Shown piece by piece: positions 7,528 to 16,482 of a stretch of DNA of 64,000 nucleotides. A model generated the notes under the pieces. It had not been told where the DNA came from. It saw nothing but the letters and a program-made list of their open reading frames with translations, and did not search any database. Position numbers and translations under genes: made by a program. The DNA comes from Caldithrix abyssi DSM 13497 (lineage in GTDB: Bacteria > Calditrichota > Calditrichia > Calditrichales > Calditrichaceae). The number at the start of each line of letters is the position of its first letter. Position 1 is the first letter of the stretch. Where the stretch lies: NCBI RefSeq assembly GCF_001886815.1, contig NZ_CP018099.1, positions 2,478,501-2,542,500 of the forward strand, read 5' to 3'.

Positions 7528-9868
7528 CTGGACCTGGCACACACTTGACACAGGGGGAATAATTTGTTAAATTTTCTACATGCAAATATATGGGAAAATT
7601 TTTAGCGAACCAATATTAAAACGTATTAATGCGATCATTGCCCGGCAGCCGCAGATATCTCGTAGGAAATTATCACGAGAGGTATGCGAACTGATGGACT
7701 GGAAATCTCCCAATGGGAAATTCCAGGAGATGAGCTGCCGTAAAGCCTTATTAGAGCTGGATCGGCGCGGTTTAATCAAATTACCAGAACGAAAAAAAAG
7801 CTATGCTTTTGAAAAAAAGAAAAAGCGTAAGCTTGATGTTCCAATCGCCTCCATTGAAGGCCATTTATCGGTTTTAGGCGAAATTGTAATCGAGCCGATC
7901 AAAAGCCGCTACAGCAAGGATTCGCGCGCATGGTTTCAGTTAATAGAGAATTTCCATTACCTTAAAAGCGCAAAACTTTGTGGCGCTCAGATTCGCTATA
8001 TTGTAAAAAGCGAGAAGTATGGCTATATTGGCGCTTTAGGCTTTAGTTCAGCGACTTATAAATTACGAGCCAGGGATGCCTATATTGGCTGGAGCGAAAA
8101 GGCGCGAAGGGAGAATATCCAGTATGTGATCAGTAATGATCGTTTTTTGATCGTACCTACGGTTAAGGTCAAGAATCTGGCTTCATTTCTGTTGAGTAAA
8201 GCCTTGCAGCGTATTGGAACCGATTGGGAGAGTCGTTATGGTTATCGCCCGGTTTTGGTGGAAAGTTATGTGGATTCTAGTGTTTTCAAAGGCATCGGTT
8301 ACCTGGCTTCCAACTGGCTTTATGTAGGAAATACCAGCGGTCGTCGTGACGGTATCGCCAAAAAGGTATTTCTTTATCCATTGCAAAGGAACTGGCGAAA
8401 GATTTTGTGTCAGGAGAGTGCGGACGGTTTAGGCCAAGGACGATTAATCAAAGACTCATCGAATTGGGCGGAGCGGGAATTTGGCAGCATTCGCTTATAT
8501 GACAATCGTCTCAAACAGCGTTTGTACGCCATAGCGGATGACTTTTACAACAAGCCGCAGGCCAACATTCCGGAGGCCTGTGGTGGTAAGGCGCGCACGA
8601 TGGGCGCCTATCGATTTTTTCAAAACGAGAAGGTAACCATGGATATTATTTTAGATGCACATACCGAGGCGACGATAGATCGCATAAAAGAACACAAGGT
8701 GGTTTTAGCGCCTCAGGACACGACCATTTTAGACTACAGCACGCATCCCATGACCAAAGACTTGGGGCCGACAAGCCATATAGATCACCAGAGCATTGGC
8801 TTGATTTTACATGATACATTGGCCTTTAGTGAGGATGGCACGCCGTTAGGCGTATTGGATGCCCAGGTATGGGCTCGTGATCCGAAGGATCGAGGCAAGA
8901 CGCGTCGTCGGAAGGAATTACCCATTGAGCAAAAAGAGAGTATGAAATGGTTACGTAGTTATCGCCGGGTCAACGAGATCGCTAAGTTATGTCCGGAGAC
9001 GCTTATCGTAAGCGTGGGCGATCGAGAGGCGGATATCTACGAATTATTTCATGAGGCTCAAAGGAAAGATAGCAAGGCAGGACTTTTGGTACGCGTGGGC
9101 AAGCGCCGCAATCGCAAAGTGGCCGGAATTGATCTGTGGGATTACATGTCCAGTCAAGAAGAGCGCGGTCAATTTCAAATTCATGTTCCTCGTAGGGGCA
9201 ATATCAGGGCTCGTGAGGCCAAGATGTCCTTGCGTTATTCGTCGATAGACTTAGAACCGCCGAAACGATTTTCGTCCTCTAAGCCCATTAAGGTGTGGGC
9301 TGTTTATATCCGAGAGGTCGATCCGCCAGCTGATATTAAGAGTCCAATAGAGTGGATGTTATTGACCACGGTGTCGGTAGAGAATTTTACTGATGCCTAT
9401 CAACGAGTGCAGTGGTACACTCGTCGTTGGGGTATCGAGATATATCATCGAACGCTCAAGAGCGGCTGCCGCATAAAAGATCGTCAATTAGGCAGTGCGG
9501 ATCGTTTAGAGACGGCCTTAGCCGTGGATATGGTTGTAGCCTGGCGCATTTATCATATGACCATGTTAGGTCGTGAAATACCGGATTCGCCGGCGAGCGT
9601 ATTTTTCAAAGAAGAGGAATGGAAAGCGTTGTATTGCTATGTGCATAAGACGCCCATAGCGCCGGAGGAGCCGATGAGTTTACGAGAAGCCATCCGTATG
9701 GTAGGTCAGATCGGAGGCCATTTAGGCAGAAAGAGTGATGGCGAGCCTGGCACAGTAACGCTCTGGCGAGGTATACAGCGATTGGATACGGCAACCGAGA
9801 TGTATATTATTTTTACTTCAAGCCGAGACGGCCCATAACCCACGGTGCTATGTGTGGGTAAAGGTCAG
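7528..9868 (+). mobile_element. IS4-family insertion sequence (2341 bp) with 10-bp target duplication
   Basis: The boundaries are set by the direct repeat CTCCTTGATG at 7518-7527 and 9869-9878. The ends are imperfect inverted repeats (left CTGGACCTGGCACACA, right complement CTGACCTTTACCCACACA). A 10-bp duplication and the encoded Y-(2)-R-(3)-E-(6)-K transposase fit the IS4 family. Removing the element plus one duplication restores a 30-bp gap between a permease stop codon and the ATPase start in the minus-strand operon. Confidence 0.88.
7580..9838 (+). CDS. IS4-family transposase with N-terminal DUF4338 (DruA-like) domain
   Basis: 752 residues. About 60-275 match DUF4338, the domain of Druantia DruA (YLKSAKLCGAQIRY, LRARDAYIGW, SNDRFLIVP, VKNLASFLLSKAL, ESYVDSSVFKGIGYLASNW). 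From about 295 it is a Tn5/IS50-like transposase: DNA-binding region AEREFGSIRLYDNRLKQRL, then catalytic D380 (LAPQDTTIL), D481 in the GDREADIYELF signature and E620 in YTRRWGIEIYHRTLK, a perfect Y2R3E6K motif. The protein appears intact and active. It is transcribed against the operon it interrupts. The role of the DUF4338 part is unknown; it could aid target or end recognition. Confidence 0.9.
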   Translation: MQIYGKIFSEPILKRINAIIARQPQISRRKLSREVCELMDWKSPNGKFQEMSCRKALLELDRRGLIKLPERKKSYAFEKKKKRKLDVPIASIEGHLSVLGEIVIEPIKSRYSKDSRAWFQLIENFHYLKSAKLCGAQIRYIVKSEKYGYIGALGFSSATYKLRARDAYIGWSEKARRENIQYVISNDRFLIVPTVKVKNLASFLLSKALQRIGTDWESRYGYRPVLVESYVDSSVFKGIGYLASNWLYVGNTSGRRDGIAKKVFLYPLQRNWRKILCQESADGLGQGRLIKDSSNWAEREFGSIRLYDNRLKQRLYAIADDFYNKPQANIPEACGGKARTMGAYRFFQNEKVTMDIILDAHTEATIDRIKEHKVVLAPQDTTILDYSTHPMTKDLGPTSHIDHQSIGLILHDTLAFSEDGTPLGVLDAQVWARDPKDRGKTRRRKELPIEQKESMKWLRSYRRVNEIAKLCPETLIVSVGDREADIYELFHEAQRKDSKAGLLVRVGKRRNRKVAGIDLWDYMSSQEERGQFQIHVPRRGNIRAREAKMSLRYSSIDLEPPKRFSSSKPIKVWAVYIREVDPPADIKSPIEWMLLTTVSVENFTDAYQRVQWYTRRWGIEIYHRTLKSGCRIKDRQLGSADRLETALAVDMVVAWRIYHMTMLGREIPDSPASVFFKEEEWKALYCYVHKTPIAPEEPMSLREAIRMVGQIGGHLGRKSDGEPGTVTLWRGIQRLDTATEMYIIFTSSRDGP

Positions 9869-9885
9869 CTCCTTGATGGTCTATG

Positions 9886-11097
9886 TTAAAGCGTGCGAAT
9901 TGCTCTGGCCGGTTCCAGGCGAATGGCCTTAATGGCGGGCATGATGGCCGCGGCGCTGGCTGTAAAAACAATCAGAATGGTTAAATAGGCATACAGTTCA
10001 GGCGGTAATGTGGGATAGAGCACCGAGCTTGAACCAAAAAATTCAAGACTGGCTTTGAAAATCGTCAGGTTAATGCCGGTGTGGTTGGTTAAAAAGATGG
10101 TCAGGCCGCCAATAATGACGCCCACAAATCCGCCGGTAATGGAAAGCATGATGCTCTCCAGTAAAATCATGGTAAAAACACGCATCCTTTTCATGCCAAT
10201 GGCCATCAGCATGCCCAGCTCTCGAACGCGATCGACAACGGACATAAACATGGTATTGGTAATGCCAAACAGAACGGCAAATAAAATGAAAACCAGAAAA
10301 AAATAGGTGTAAAGAATCATCATGTCAGAAATAAAGGCCGTTTCGGGAGAGCGTTCTTTCCAGGACTCCACCAGCAAGTCAGGAAACCAGCTTTTAAGCA
10401 GATTGGTCTTTTCGGTTAATTGACTGGAATTTTTCAGCCGGATGGCGATCTCGTGGATAGCCGGCCGGCCGATATTGCTGACCAGAAATTCACTTTTTAA
10501 AAAGACGTGGCTTTCGTCAAAGCGGGAAGATTCTGTTCGATAAATGCCAACGACTCTACAGGCCACGTTAATCAGCTCGCCATCCAGTCCTTCAAAGCCC
10601 AGCACCAGCTTGGAGTGCAAACGTAAATTCAGGCGTTGAGCCAGTTTTTGACCGATCACGATGGCGTTCTCTTTTGGAGAATTAAAATAGCTACCGGCCA
10701 CCAGCCTCTGATAAATTGTGGTTACCTCTTTTTCTTGTTGCGCATTAATGCCGCAAATCTGTACAGGGTATGATGAAGTTGCCGATGACGCCATTCCCAA
10801 AAAACGCGTCCGTGCAGAAATACCTGCCAGGCCTTGCACGGTTTTGAGTTTTAGAAGGACCTCCTCCGCCTGCGGAATGAATCTTTGAATACTTTTGTTT
10901 TCATCATATTTGGGGTGATGGATTTGAATGTGCGCCAGGTCGCGATCGATGGCCGACTTGACCATGGAATCTCCCAGGGCAACCATCAGTCCGCCAGAAA
11001 ACAACCCGCCCCACAGGCCAAAAGCAATGGCTAAAATAACGATTAAGCTGCGTGTTTTATTACGCCAGATGTTTTTCCAGGCCAGGGCAAACAGCAT
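9886..11097 (-). CDS. FtsX/MacB-type ABC transporter permease
   Basis: Four-TM permease of the LolC/MacB architecture: N-terminal TM at about 16-38, a long periplasmic core domain (about 40-270), then three TMs with the FtsX motif region (GITNTMFMSVVDRVRELGMLMAIGMKRMRVFTMILLES). Ends with ALEPARAIRTL-like residues, as is usual. AAAGGAGGC precedes ATG, and it starts 12 nt after the preceding permease stop codon. With the LolD-like ATPase it should form a heteromeric complex moving lipoproteins, lipids or other envelope substrates from the inner membrane. An IS4-family element now follows it directly. Confidence 0.88.
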   Translation of the reverse strand: MLFALAWKNIWRNKTRSLIVILAIAFGLWGGLFSGGLMVALGDSMVKSAIDRDLAHIQIHHPKYDENKSIQRFIPQAEEVLLKLKTVQGLAGISARTRFLGMASSATSSYPVQICGINAQQEKEVTTIYQRLVAGSYFNSPKENAIVIGQKLAQRLNLRLHSKLVLGFEGLDGELINVACRVVGIYRTESSRFDESHVFLKSEFLVSNIGRPAIHEIAIRLKNSSQLTEKTNLLKSWFPDLLVESWKERSPETAFISDMMILYTYFFLVFILFAVLFGITNTMFMSVVDRVRELGMLMAIGMKRMRVFTMILLESIMLSITGGFVGVIIGGLTIFLTNHTGINLTIFKASLEFFGSSSVLYPTLPPELYAYLTILIVFTASAAAIMPAIKAIRLEPARAIRTL

Positions 11098-11109
11098 GGC
11101 TGCCTCCTT

Positions 11110-12324
11110 TCATGCATGCATCGCTTCGTGCGGCTCCAGTTTTTTAAGGAAAAATACAGGATAGATGAATGTGGCCAGAGCGATCAAAAACACCACCAGC
11201 GCCTGATTGAAAAAAATGGTCGGATCGGAACTGAAACTAAAAATCGGCTCAATACCAAATAGTTCAAACGATCGGGCGGCCTCCCCCGTAATACGAATGG
11301 GATGACGCGTGAAATACAAGACCAGTGGAAGCGCTCCCAGAATCCCGCTTAAGGCGCCGGCTAAAGAAATGAAAATGATTTCACTCATGGTTACCAGTAA
11401 TATTCTGCTTTTTTTCATCCCAACGGCAATTAAAATGCCGAATTCTTTTCGCCGTTCGTTAATCATCATCAAAATGGTGCCAAACAGACCAAAGGCAATC
11501 ACAACGTACAAAATGGCCAACATCAGCATGCCCGAAACATTATCCAGTTGAATGCTCTGATATAATTCCGGCAACATGGTCTGCCAGTCGATAACGCGGT
11601 AATGCTGCGGTATGATTTTCAGAAGCTGACTTCTGGCCTGATTGAGATGGCGATTCCCGTCTAACAGCACCACCACGGAAGTAATCCGTCCGGGCATCAA
11701 AAAAATATCCTGCGCCGTTTTTAAAGGCAAATAAACCATGGTGTTGTTTAATTCCCGGATGGGATATTGGACAATGCCTTTTATGGGTAAAAGAGCGGCC
11801 GCGATTTGGCCGTGGTAGGCCTGACCGTAAAGAACCAGACTGTCGCCGATGGCAAGACCCAGCATCCGCGCCAGCCCCTGACTGATAATGGCCGCATATT
11901 CGTCTTCATTTAAAAAAGAACCTTCTACCAGCCGTGAACGCAATCCTGTTGTTTGATCTTCTCGCGAGGGGTCAATGCCAATCACCTGCCCGACGCGCGT
12001 TGTGTTTCCGAAAGAGAGCAGGGTAAAGGCCTCCAGACGGGGCGTAACGCCCATCACGTGCGAAAGAGCGCTCAGGCGGTCAAAATTCAGGCTATCCTGA
12101 ACCATCGAGTTTTCCAGAGAACGTTTTTCCCAGTATTGAGGATTCTGGATCTGCAGATAACCGGAATAAAACCTGGCTGTGGAATGGATCATATAATCAT
12201 ACGACCCGAGCTGCATAGAGCGCGTATTGACGGCTGTGATAACGGCAAAAAAAACCGAAGCCACGGCAATTAAAGTCCGTTTTTTGTTGCGCCAGATATT
12301 ACGCCAGCTTAACTGAATGTACAT
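11110..12324 (-). CDS. FtsX/MacB-type ABC transporter permease
   Basis: 404 residues with the same layout as the next gene (TM about 16-38, periplasmic domain, three C-terminal TMs, FtsX region FGTILMMINERRKEFGILIAVGMKKSRILLVTMSEI). The sequence is clearly different from the other permease, as expected for a LolC/LolE-style heterodimer. It precedes the second permease by 12 bp and follows the LolA-like gene after about 115 bp. The ATG is preceded by GAAAGAGAG. The substrate is not known from sequence. Confidence 0.88.
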   Translation of the reverse strand: MYIQLSWRNIWRNKKRTLIAVASVFFAVITAVNTRSMQLGSYDYMIHSTARFYSGYLQIQNPQYWEKRSLENSMVQDSLNFDRLSALSHVMGVTPRLEAFTLLSFGNTTRVGQVIGIDPSREDQTTGLRSRLVEGSFLNEDEYAAIISQGLARMLGLAIGDSLVLYGQAYHGQIAAALLPIKGIVQYPIRELNNTMVYLPLKTAQDIFLMPGRITSVVVLLDGNRHLNQARSQLLKIIPQHYRVIDWQTMLPELYQSIQLDNVSGMLMLAILYVVIAFGLFGTILMMINERRKEFGILIAVGMKKSRILLVTMSEIIFISLAGALSGILGALPLVLYFTRHPIRITGEAARSFELFGIEPIFSFSSDPTIFFNQALVVFLIALATFIYPVFFLKKLEPHEAMHA

Positions 12325-12438
12325 GGTTGCTCTCTTTCAATCATCCGACTAATTCCTACCCCACAAGACCATATTAACCCAGGCCTCAATTCGTGTCGTA
12401 GGTATCCTTCGTATAATTCATGTTTCGGTTTTTTTGCT

Positions 12439-13188
12439 CTACCTCACGCGTTTCATGTTTTGTTGAGAAAAGAAGGACGGATTGAGTTTAATATTAAATT
12501 TAAGCTTTTGATATTCCAGAATCGTTTTTTGTCCCGGTTTGTTATGGGGAATCAATTCCAGATGGGTGGGAATGATCCGATCATCCATTTTTTTGACCTT
12601 GCTGGCCACCATGGTTTTGACCAGCGGTCCGTCTTCATCGTAATATTCCGTTTTAAGAAATAAATAATCTTTTTTAGATATCCAGGAGAGTAATTTTCCC
12701 CATACCACATTGGCTTCAGGTTTTGGCAGCGATTGAATGACATAACAGTCGTATCCGGCAAATGTGTCCTGCCGGATGATCTTATGGAAGTAATCTTCGA
12801 CCATAGAAGATTCGCGCACCAGATCATCATTGGTAAAATCGGAACCCATCCACGATTGCATCATCATGGATGGCGGTATTTTGATCATGCGCCGAATGGA
12901 AGGAATCCAGTTCCAGACTTCGCGCTTGCGTTTTAAAGTTACCGTTCCTCTATCGCGCGCCGGGCTGGTGATTAAGATCAGGGCATAATCGGGCTCCAGC
13001 GCCCAGATTTTCATGGATAAAGAGCGTGACCAATTCGGCTTTACAACCGTTAAGGTCGCTTCGGCATACGAAGACCGCCCCCTGAATTTATCGTTTGCTT
13101 TCTTTACGATCTTTTTAGCCTGCTCATCTGCGTACAGAGAAAAAGCCGTTAACAGAATTAAAATCCAGCTTAAATAAACCGTTTTCAT
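12439..13188 (-). CDS. LolA-like outer membrane lipoprotein-sorting protein
   Basis: Periplasmic carrier of the LolA/LolB-like fold. Signal peptide MKTVYLSWILILLTAFSLYA, then the family pattern ADEQAKKIVKKANDKFRGRSSYAEATLTV, KPNWSRSLSMKIWA and the block WNWIPSIRRMIKIPPSMMMQSWMGSDFTNDDL seen in the 'outer membrane lipoprotein-sorting protein' group that accompanies FtsX or RND exporters. ATG at 13188 is chosen over an upstream ATG (13266) because it has AGGACGG upstream and begins the signal peptide. It is first gene of the five-gene export operon and likely carries the substrate across the periplasm. Confidence 0.85.
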   Translation of the reverse strand: MKTVYLSWILILLTAFSLYADEQAKKIVKKANDKFRGRSSYAEATLTVVKPNWSRSLSMKIWALEPDYALILITSPARDRGTVTLKRKREVWNWIPSIRRMIKIPPSMMMQSWMGSDFTNDDLVRESSMVEDYFHKIIRQDTFAGYDCYVIQSLPKPEANVVWGKLLSWISKKDYLFLKTEYYDEDGPLVKTMVASKVKKMDDRIIPTHLELIPHNKPGQKTILEYQKLKFNIKLNPSFFSQQNMKRVR

Positions 13189-13602
13189 ATTATCCGTCCT
13201 TTGTGTTATGGTGCAGGCACGATAAAAACAATCCGTTATTGCTCTTTGCCATGCCCGGCGTTTCAAAGCTCATCCTATCCTCAGCGGTAATCGCTGTAAG
13301 GCAAAATGCATGGCCGGCCGGCGCCTGCTATCTTCCAGACATCGGCATAGGTGTTTTACCGATCTGCCAAAAAAATATAGCGAACAAATTTATGGAATGC
13401 AATTAAGGGAACGTTTTTGTCTCCCGCCGGTAAAGAATAGGTATTACACAACAAACGAAAAAATCCAAATGTTAAACCTTTAGGGTGAGAAAAGTACTAT
13501 GGTTTTTAAAATGAGTGATTTCTTTGGGAAAGCCAATTAAACAATCTGTTTTACGCATAATTTTTAAAAATAATTACGGCTGAAATTATTTAAAAATTAA
13601 AT
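13189..13602. other. Divergent intergenic region
   Basis: About 410 bp between the minus-strand export operon and the suf regulator promoter. A 67-codon plus-strand frame (13203-13406) is open but has no ribosome site and no recognisable features. No tRNA, repeat or riboswitch seen. The export operon promoter should lie here but I cannot place it. Confidence 0.4.
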
Positions 13603-13666
13603 TTGACAGGGAATAATTGCCTTGTTAAATTGCGTTTTTCTAAATGCGACAAAATGAGTCGCATTT
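13603..13666 (+). promoter_or_regulatory. suf promoter with Rrf2 operator palindrome
   Basis: TTGACA (13603-13608), 17 bp and TAAATT (13626-13631) form a sigma70-like promoter. Just downstream of the predicted start lies a perfect 9-bp inverted repeat AAATGCGAC-N7-GTCGCATTT (13642-13650, 13658-13666). A further half-like GTCGTATTT lies before the ATG at 13702. Position and symmetry suit an operator for the adjacent Rrf2 protein controlling the whole cluster. The binding itself is inferred. Confidence 0.6.
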
Positions 13667-13701
13667 TTTAAAAGTTAAATCAGACTGAAAAAGTCGTATT
13701 T

Positions 13702-14217
13702 ATGATGAAGTTTAGTAAAAGAGTGGAATATGCATTGATCGCCATGGTTGAGCTGGCGCGTTACAGAGAAGTTGATCACCTGGTGACAGCCCGGCGGCTG
13801 GCCAGGGAGTATCGCATTCCCCAGGAAATTTTGAGCAAGGTATTGCAAAAACTGGCAAAGATCGGTTTATTGCAATCGGTTCAGGGCGTAAAAGGCGGTT
13901 ATACGTTAGCCCGTAAGATAGAACAAATAAATATGCTGGAAGTGGTGGAATCGATCGACGGCCCCTTTCATCTGGTTGCTTGCCATACGGGTCGTCCTTG
14001 CGATTGTGATCAGTTTTTATTTTGTAATATTCAGACTCCCATGCAATATGTTCAGGAAGAATTCATGCAATTATTAAGGAATATCAGTTTAAAGGATTTG
14101 TTGACGCGTATGAAAGGAGATTTCTCCTGGGTTTATCGGGAACAATATGAAAACGCCAAAGATCATTTTGAGCAAAAACAGCTTAAAAAAGGCCAGTTTG
14201 TTAAACCAAACATGTAA
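13702..14217 (+). CDS. Rrf2-family Fe-S sensing regulator of the suf cluster
   Basis: 171 residues. N-terminal winged HTH typical of Rrf2/IscR/SufR (KFSKRVEYALIAMVELA...IPQEILSKVLQKLAKIGLLQSVQGVKGGYTLAR). A Cys cluster C94, C100, C102, C108 lies in the position that binds [2Fe-2S] in IscR. It is followed after 36 bp by sufB, so it most likely measures Fe-S status and represses the suf operon together with its own gene. The ATG at 13702 is followed by a second ATG, and the ribosome site is weak. The C-terminal 30 residues (NAKDHFEQKQLKKG) are charged and outside the family core. Confidence 0.88.
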   Translation: MMKFSKRVEYALIAMVELARYREVDHLVTARRLAREYRIPQEILSKVLQKLAKIGLLQSVQGVKGGYTLARKIEQINMLEVVESIDGPFHLVACHTGRPCDCDQFLFCNIQTPMQYVQEEFMQLLRNISLKDLLTRMKGDFSWVYREQYENAKDHFEQKQLKKGQFVKPNM

Positions 14218-14253
14218 CAATCAGAAGTTAAATATTAATAAAAATGAGGTGAG

Positions 14254-15699
14254 ATGATGAGTGACGAGAAAAAAATAATCGAAGAGATCACCAAAAAAGA
14301 ATATAAATATGGATTCGTAACCGATATCGAAGCCGATGAGTTGCCGCTGGGGTTAAATGAGGATATCGTTCGCGCGATTTCAAAGAAAAAGAACGAACCC
14401 GAGTTTATGACTGAGTGGCGGTTAAAGGCCTATCGGCACTGGCTGAAAATGGAAGAGCCGCACTGGCCCAAGGTAAAATATCAACCGATTGATTATCAGG
14501 CCATTCGCTATTACTCCGCTCCCAAGAGCACGCCCAAATACAAAAGTCTGGACGAGGTTGATCCCGAATTGTTGAAGACTTACGAAAAATTGGGCATTCC
14601 GCTGGAGGAGCAAAAGATGCTGGCCGGGGTTGCTGTGGATGCGGTGTTTGACAGCGTTTCTGTAGCCACCACATTCAAGGAAAAGCTGAATGAGATGGGC
14701 ATTATCTTTTGTCCCATGTCCGAGGCCATCCAGAACTATCCGGAGCTGGTTCAAAAATATTTAGGATCGGTTGTCCCTTACACCGATAACTTTTTTGCGG
14801 CTTTAAATTCTGCCGTGTTTAGCGACGGCTCGTTTGTTTACATTCCAAAAGGCGTGCGTTGTCCCATGGAACTTTCTACCTATTTCAGGATTAATGCAGC
14901 CCAGACCGGTCAATTTGAGCGCACGTTGATTGTGGCCGATGAAGGCGCCTATGTGAGCTATCTGGAAGGGTGTACGGCGCCCATGCGCGATGAAAACCAA
15001 TTGCACGCCGCGGTGGTGGAGCTGGTGGCTTTAAAAGACGCCGAGATCAAATACTCCACCGTACAAAACTGGTATCCGGGCGACGAAGAAGGCAAGGGCG
15101 GCATCTTCAATTTTGTTACCAAGCGCGGTATTTGTTACGACAATGCTAAAATTTCCTGGACGCAGGTGGAAACGGGATCGGCCATTACCTGGAAATATCC
15201 CAGCGTCATTTTAAAAGGAGATAATTCGGTTGGCGAATTTTATTCCGTGGCTTTGACCAATAATTATCAGCAGGCCGACACCGGCACCAAGATGATTCAC
15301 CTGGGCAAAAACACGCGAAGCACCATTGTTTCTAAAGGCATTTCTGCCGGCAAAAGCGACAACTCCTATCGCGGTCTGGTTAAAGTGGGCAAAAAGGCAA
15401 CCAATGCGCGTAATTTTTCGCAATGCGATTCTTTGCTGATTGGCGACAAGTGCGGGGCGCATACGTTCCCTTACATTGAGGTGCAAAACACCACGGCCAA
15501 AGTGGAACACGAGGCTACCACTTCCAAAATAGGCGAAGATCAGATATTTTACCTCAATCAGCGCGGCATCTCTACTGAAGACGCCATTTCCATGATTGTT
15601 AATGGGTATTGCCGGGAAGTGTTTAAAGAATTGCCCATGGAGTTTGCCGTGGAAGCACAAAATCTATTGAGTATTAGTTTAGAAGGTAGCGTTGGTTAA
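14254..15699 (+). CDS. sufB: Fe-S cluster assembly scaffold SufB
   Basis: 481-residue SufB, the scaffold subunit of the SufBC2D complex on which Fe-S clusters are built. The beta-helix core is recognisable, with [42 protein letters not shown] and the C-terminal [13 protein letters not shown]...[22 protein letters not shown] block that carries the conserved Cys and Glu/His of the cluster site. AATGAGGTGAG precedes ATG. It is the first structural gene of the operon after the Rrf2 regulator. Confidence 0.97.
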   Translation: MMSDEKKIIEEITKKEYKYGFVTDIEADELPLGLNEDIVRAISKKKNEPEFMTEWRLKAYRHWLKMEEPHWPKVKYQPIDYQAIRYYSAPKSTPKYKSLDEVDPELLKTYEKLGIPLEEQKMLAGVAVDAVFDSVSVATTFKEKLNEMGIIFCPMSEAIQNYPELVQKYLGSVVPYTDNFFAALNSAVFSDGSFVYIPKGVRCPMELSTYFRINAAQTGQFERTLIVADEGAYVSYLEGCTAPMRDENQLHAAVVELVALKDAEIKYSTVQNWYPGDEEGKGGIFNFVTKRGICYDNAKISWTQVETGSAITWKYPSVILKGDNSVGEFYSVALTNNYQQADTGTKMIHLGKNTRSTIVSKGISAGKSDNSYRGLVKVGKKATNARNFSQCDSLLIGDKCGAHTFPYIEVQNTTAKVEHEATTSKIGEDQIFYLNQRGISTEDAISMIVNGYCREVFKELPMEFAVEAQNLLSISLEGSVG

Positions 15700-15723
15700 A
15701 AATTTAGAAAGGAACAGATAGAA

Positions 15724-16461
15724 ATGTTGGAAATTCGTAACTTACATGCCAATGTAGAAGGAAATGAAATCTTAAAGGGAATAAATTTAACCATTAAGGC
15801 CGGAGAAATCCACGCCATTATGGGGCCAAACGGCTCGGGCAAAAGCACGCTGGCCAATGTGCTGGCCGGGCGGGATTTGTACGAAGTGACCGAAGGCGAA
15901 ATTTTATTCGAAGGTAAAGACTTGCTGGAGATGACTCCGGAAGAACGGGCGCGCGAAGGCATTTTTCTGGCCTTCCAGTATCCTGTGGAAATTCCCGGAG
16001 TGAGCAATATGTATTTTCTAAAAACCGCTTTAAACGAAAAACGAAAACATTTAGGGCTGCCAGAAATTGACGCGGCCGATTTTCTGGCCATCGTCAAGGA
16101 GAAAATGAAGATTGTGGAGATGGATCAGAGTTTGTTAAACCGTCCGGTTAATGAAGGCTTTTCCGGCGGCGAGAAAAAAAGAAACGAGATCTTTCAGATG
16201 GCCGTACTGGAACCTAAACTGGCCATTCTGGATGAAACCGACTCCGGACTGGACATTGACGCCTTACGAGTTGTGGCAGAAGGCGTTAATCATTTGCACA
16301 ACGATCGGAACGCCTTTCTGGTCATCACCCATTATCAGCGTTTATTGCAGTACATTGTTCCCGACTTTGTGCATGTTCTGTACAACGGAAAAATTGTAAA
16401 ATCAGGCGGCCGCGAGCTGGCGCTTGAGCTGGAAGAAAAAGGCTACGACTGGTTAAAATAA
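15724..16461 (+). CDS. sufC: Fe-S cluster assembly ATPase SufC
   Basis: 245-residue ABC-type ATPase of the Suf complex: Walker [10 protein letters not shown], the SufC-specific signature [11 protein letters not shown] and Walker [17 protein letters not shown]. It drives conformational change of SufB-SufD and is cytoplasmic, with no transporter partner. AGAAAGGAAC precedes ATG at 15724, 24 bp after sufB. Confidence 0.97.
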   Translation: MLEIRNLHANVEGNEILKGINLTIKAGEIHAIMGPNGSGKSTLANVLAGRDLYEVTEGEILFEGKDLLEMTPEERAREGIFLAFQYPVEIPGVSNMYFLKTALNEKRKHLGLPEIDAADFLAIVKEKMKIVEMDQSLLNRPVNEGFSGGEKKRNEIFQMAVLEPKLAILDETDSGLDIDALRVVAEGVNHLHNDRNAFLVITHYQRLLQYIVPDFVHVLYNGKIVKSGGRELALELEEKGYDWLK

Positions 16462-16482
16462 GCGAGCAGGAGTAATATTATA

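Noticed and set aside
7580-9838. Druantia anti-phage defence system
   Set aside because: Only the DUF4338 domain is present, fused to a complete IS4-type transposase bounded by inverted ends and a target duplication. No DruB-E-like genes are nearby.
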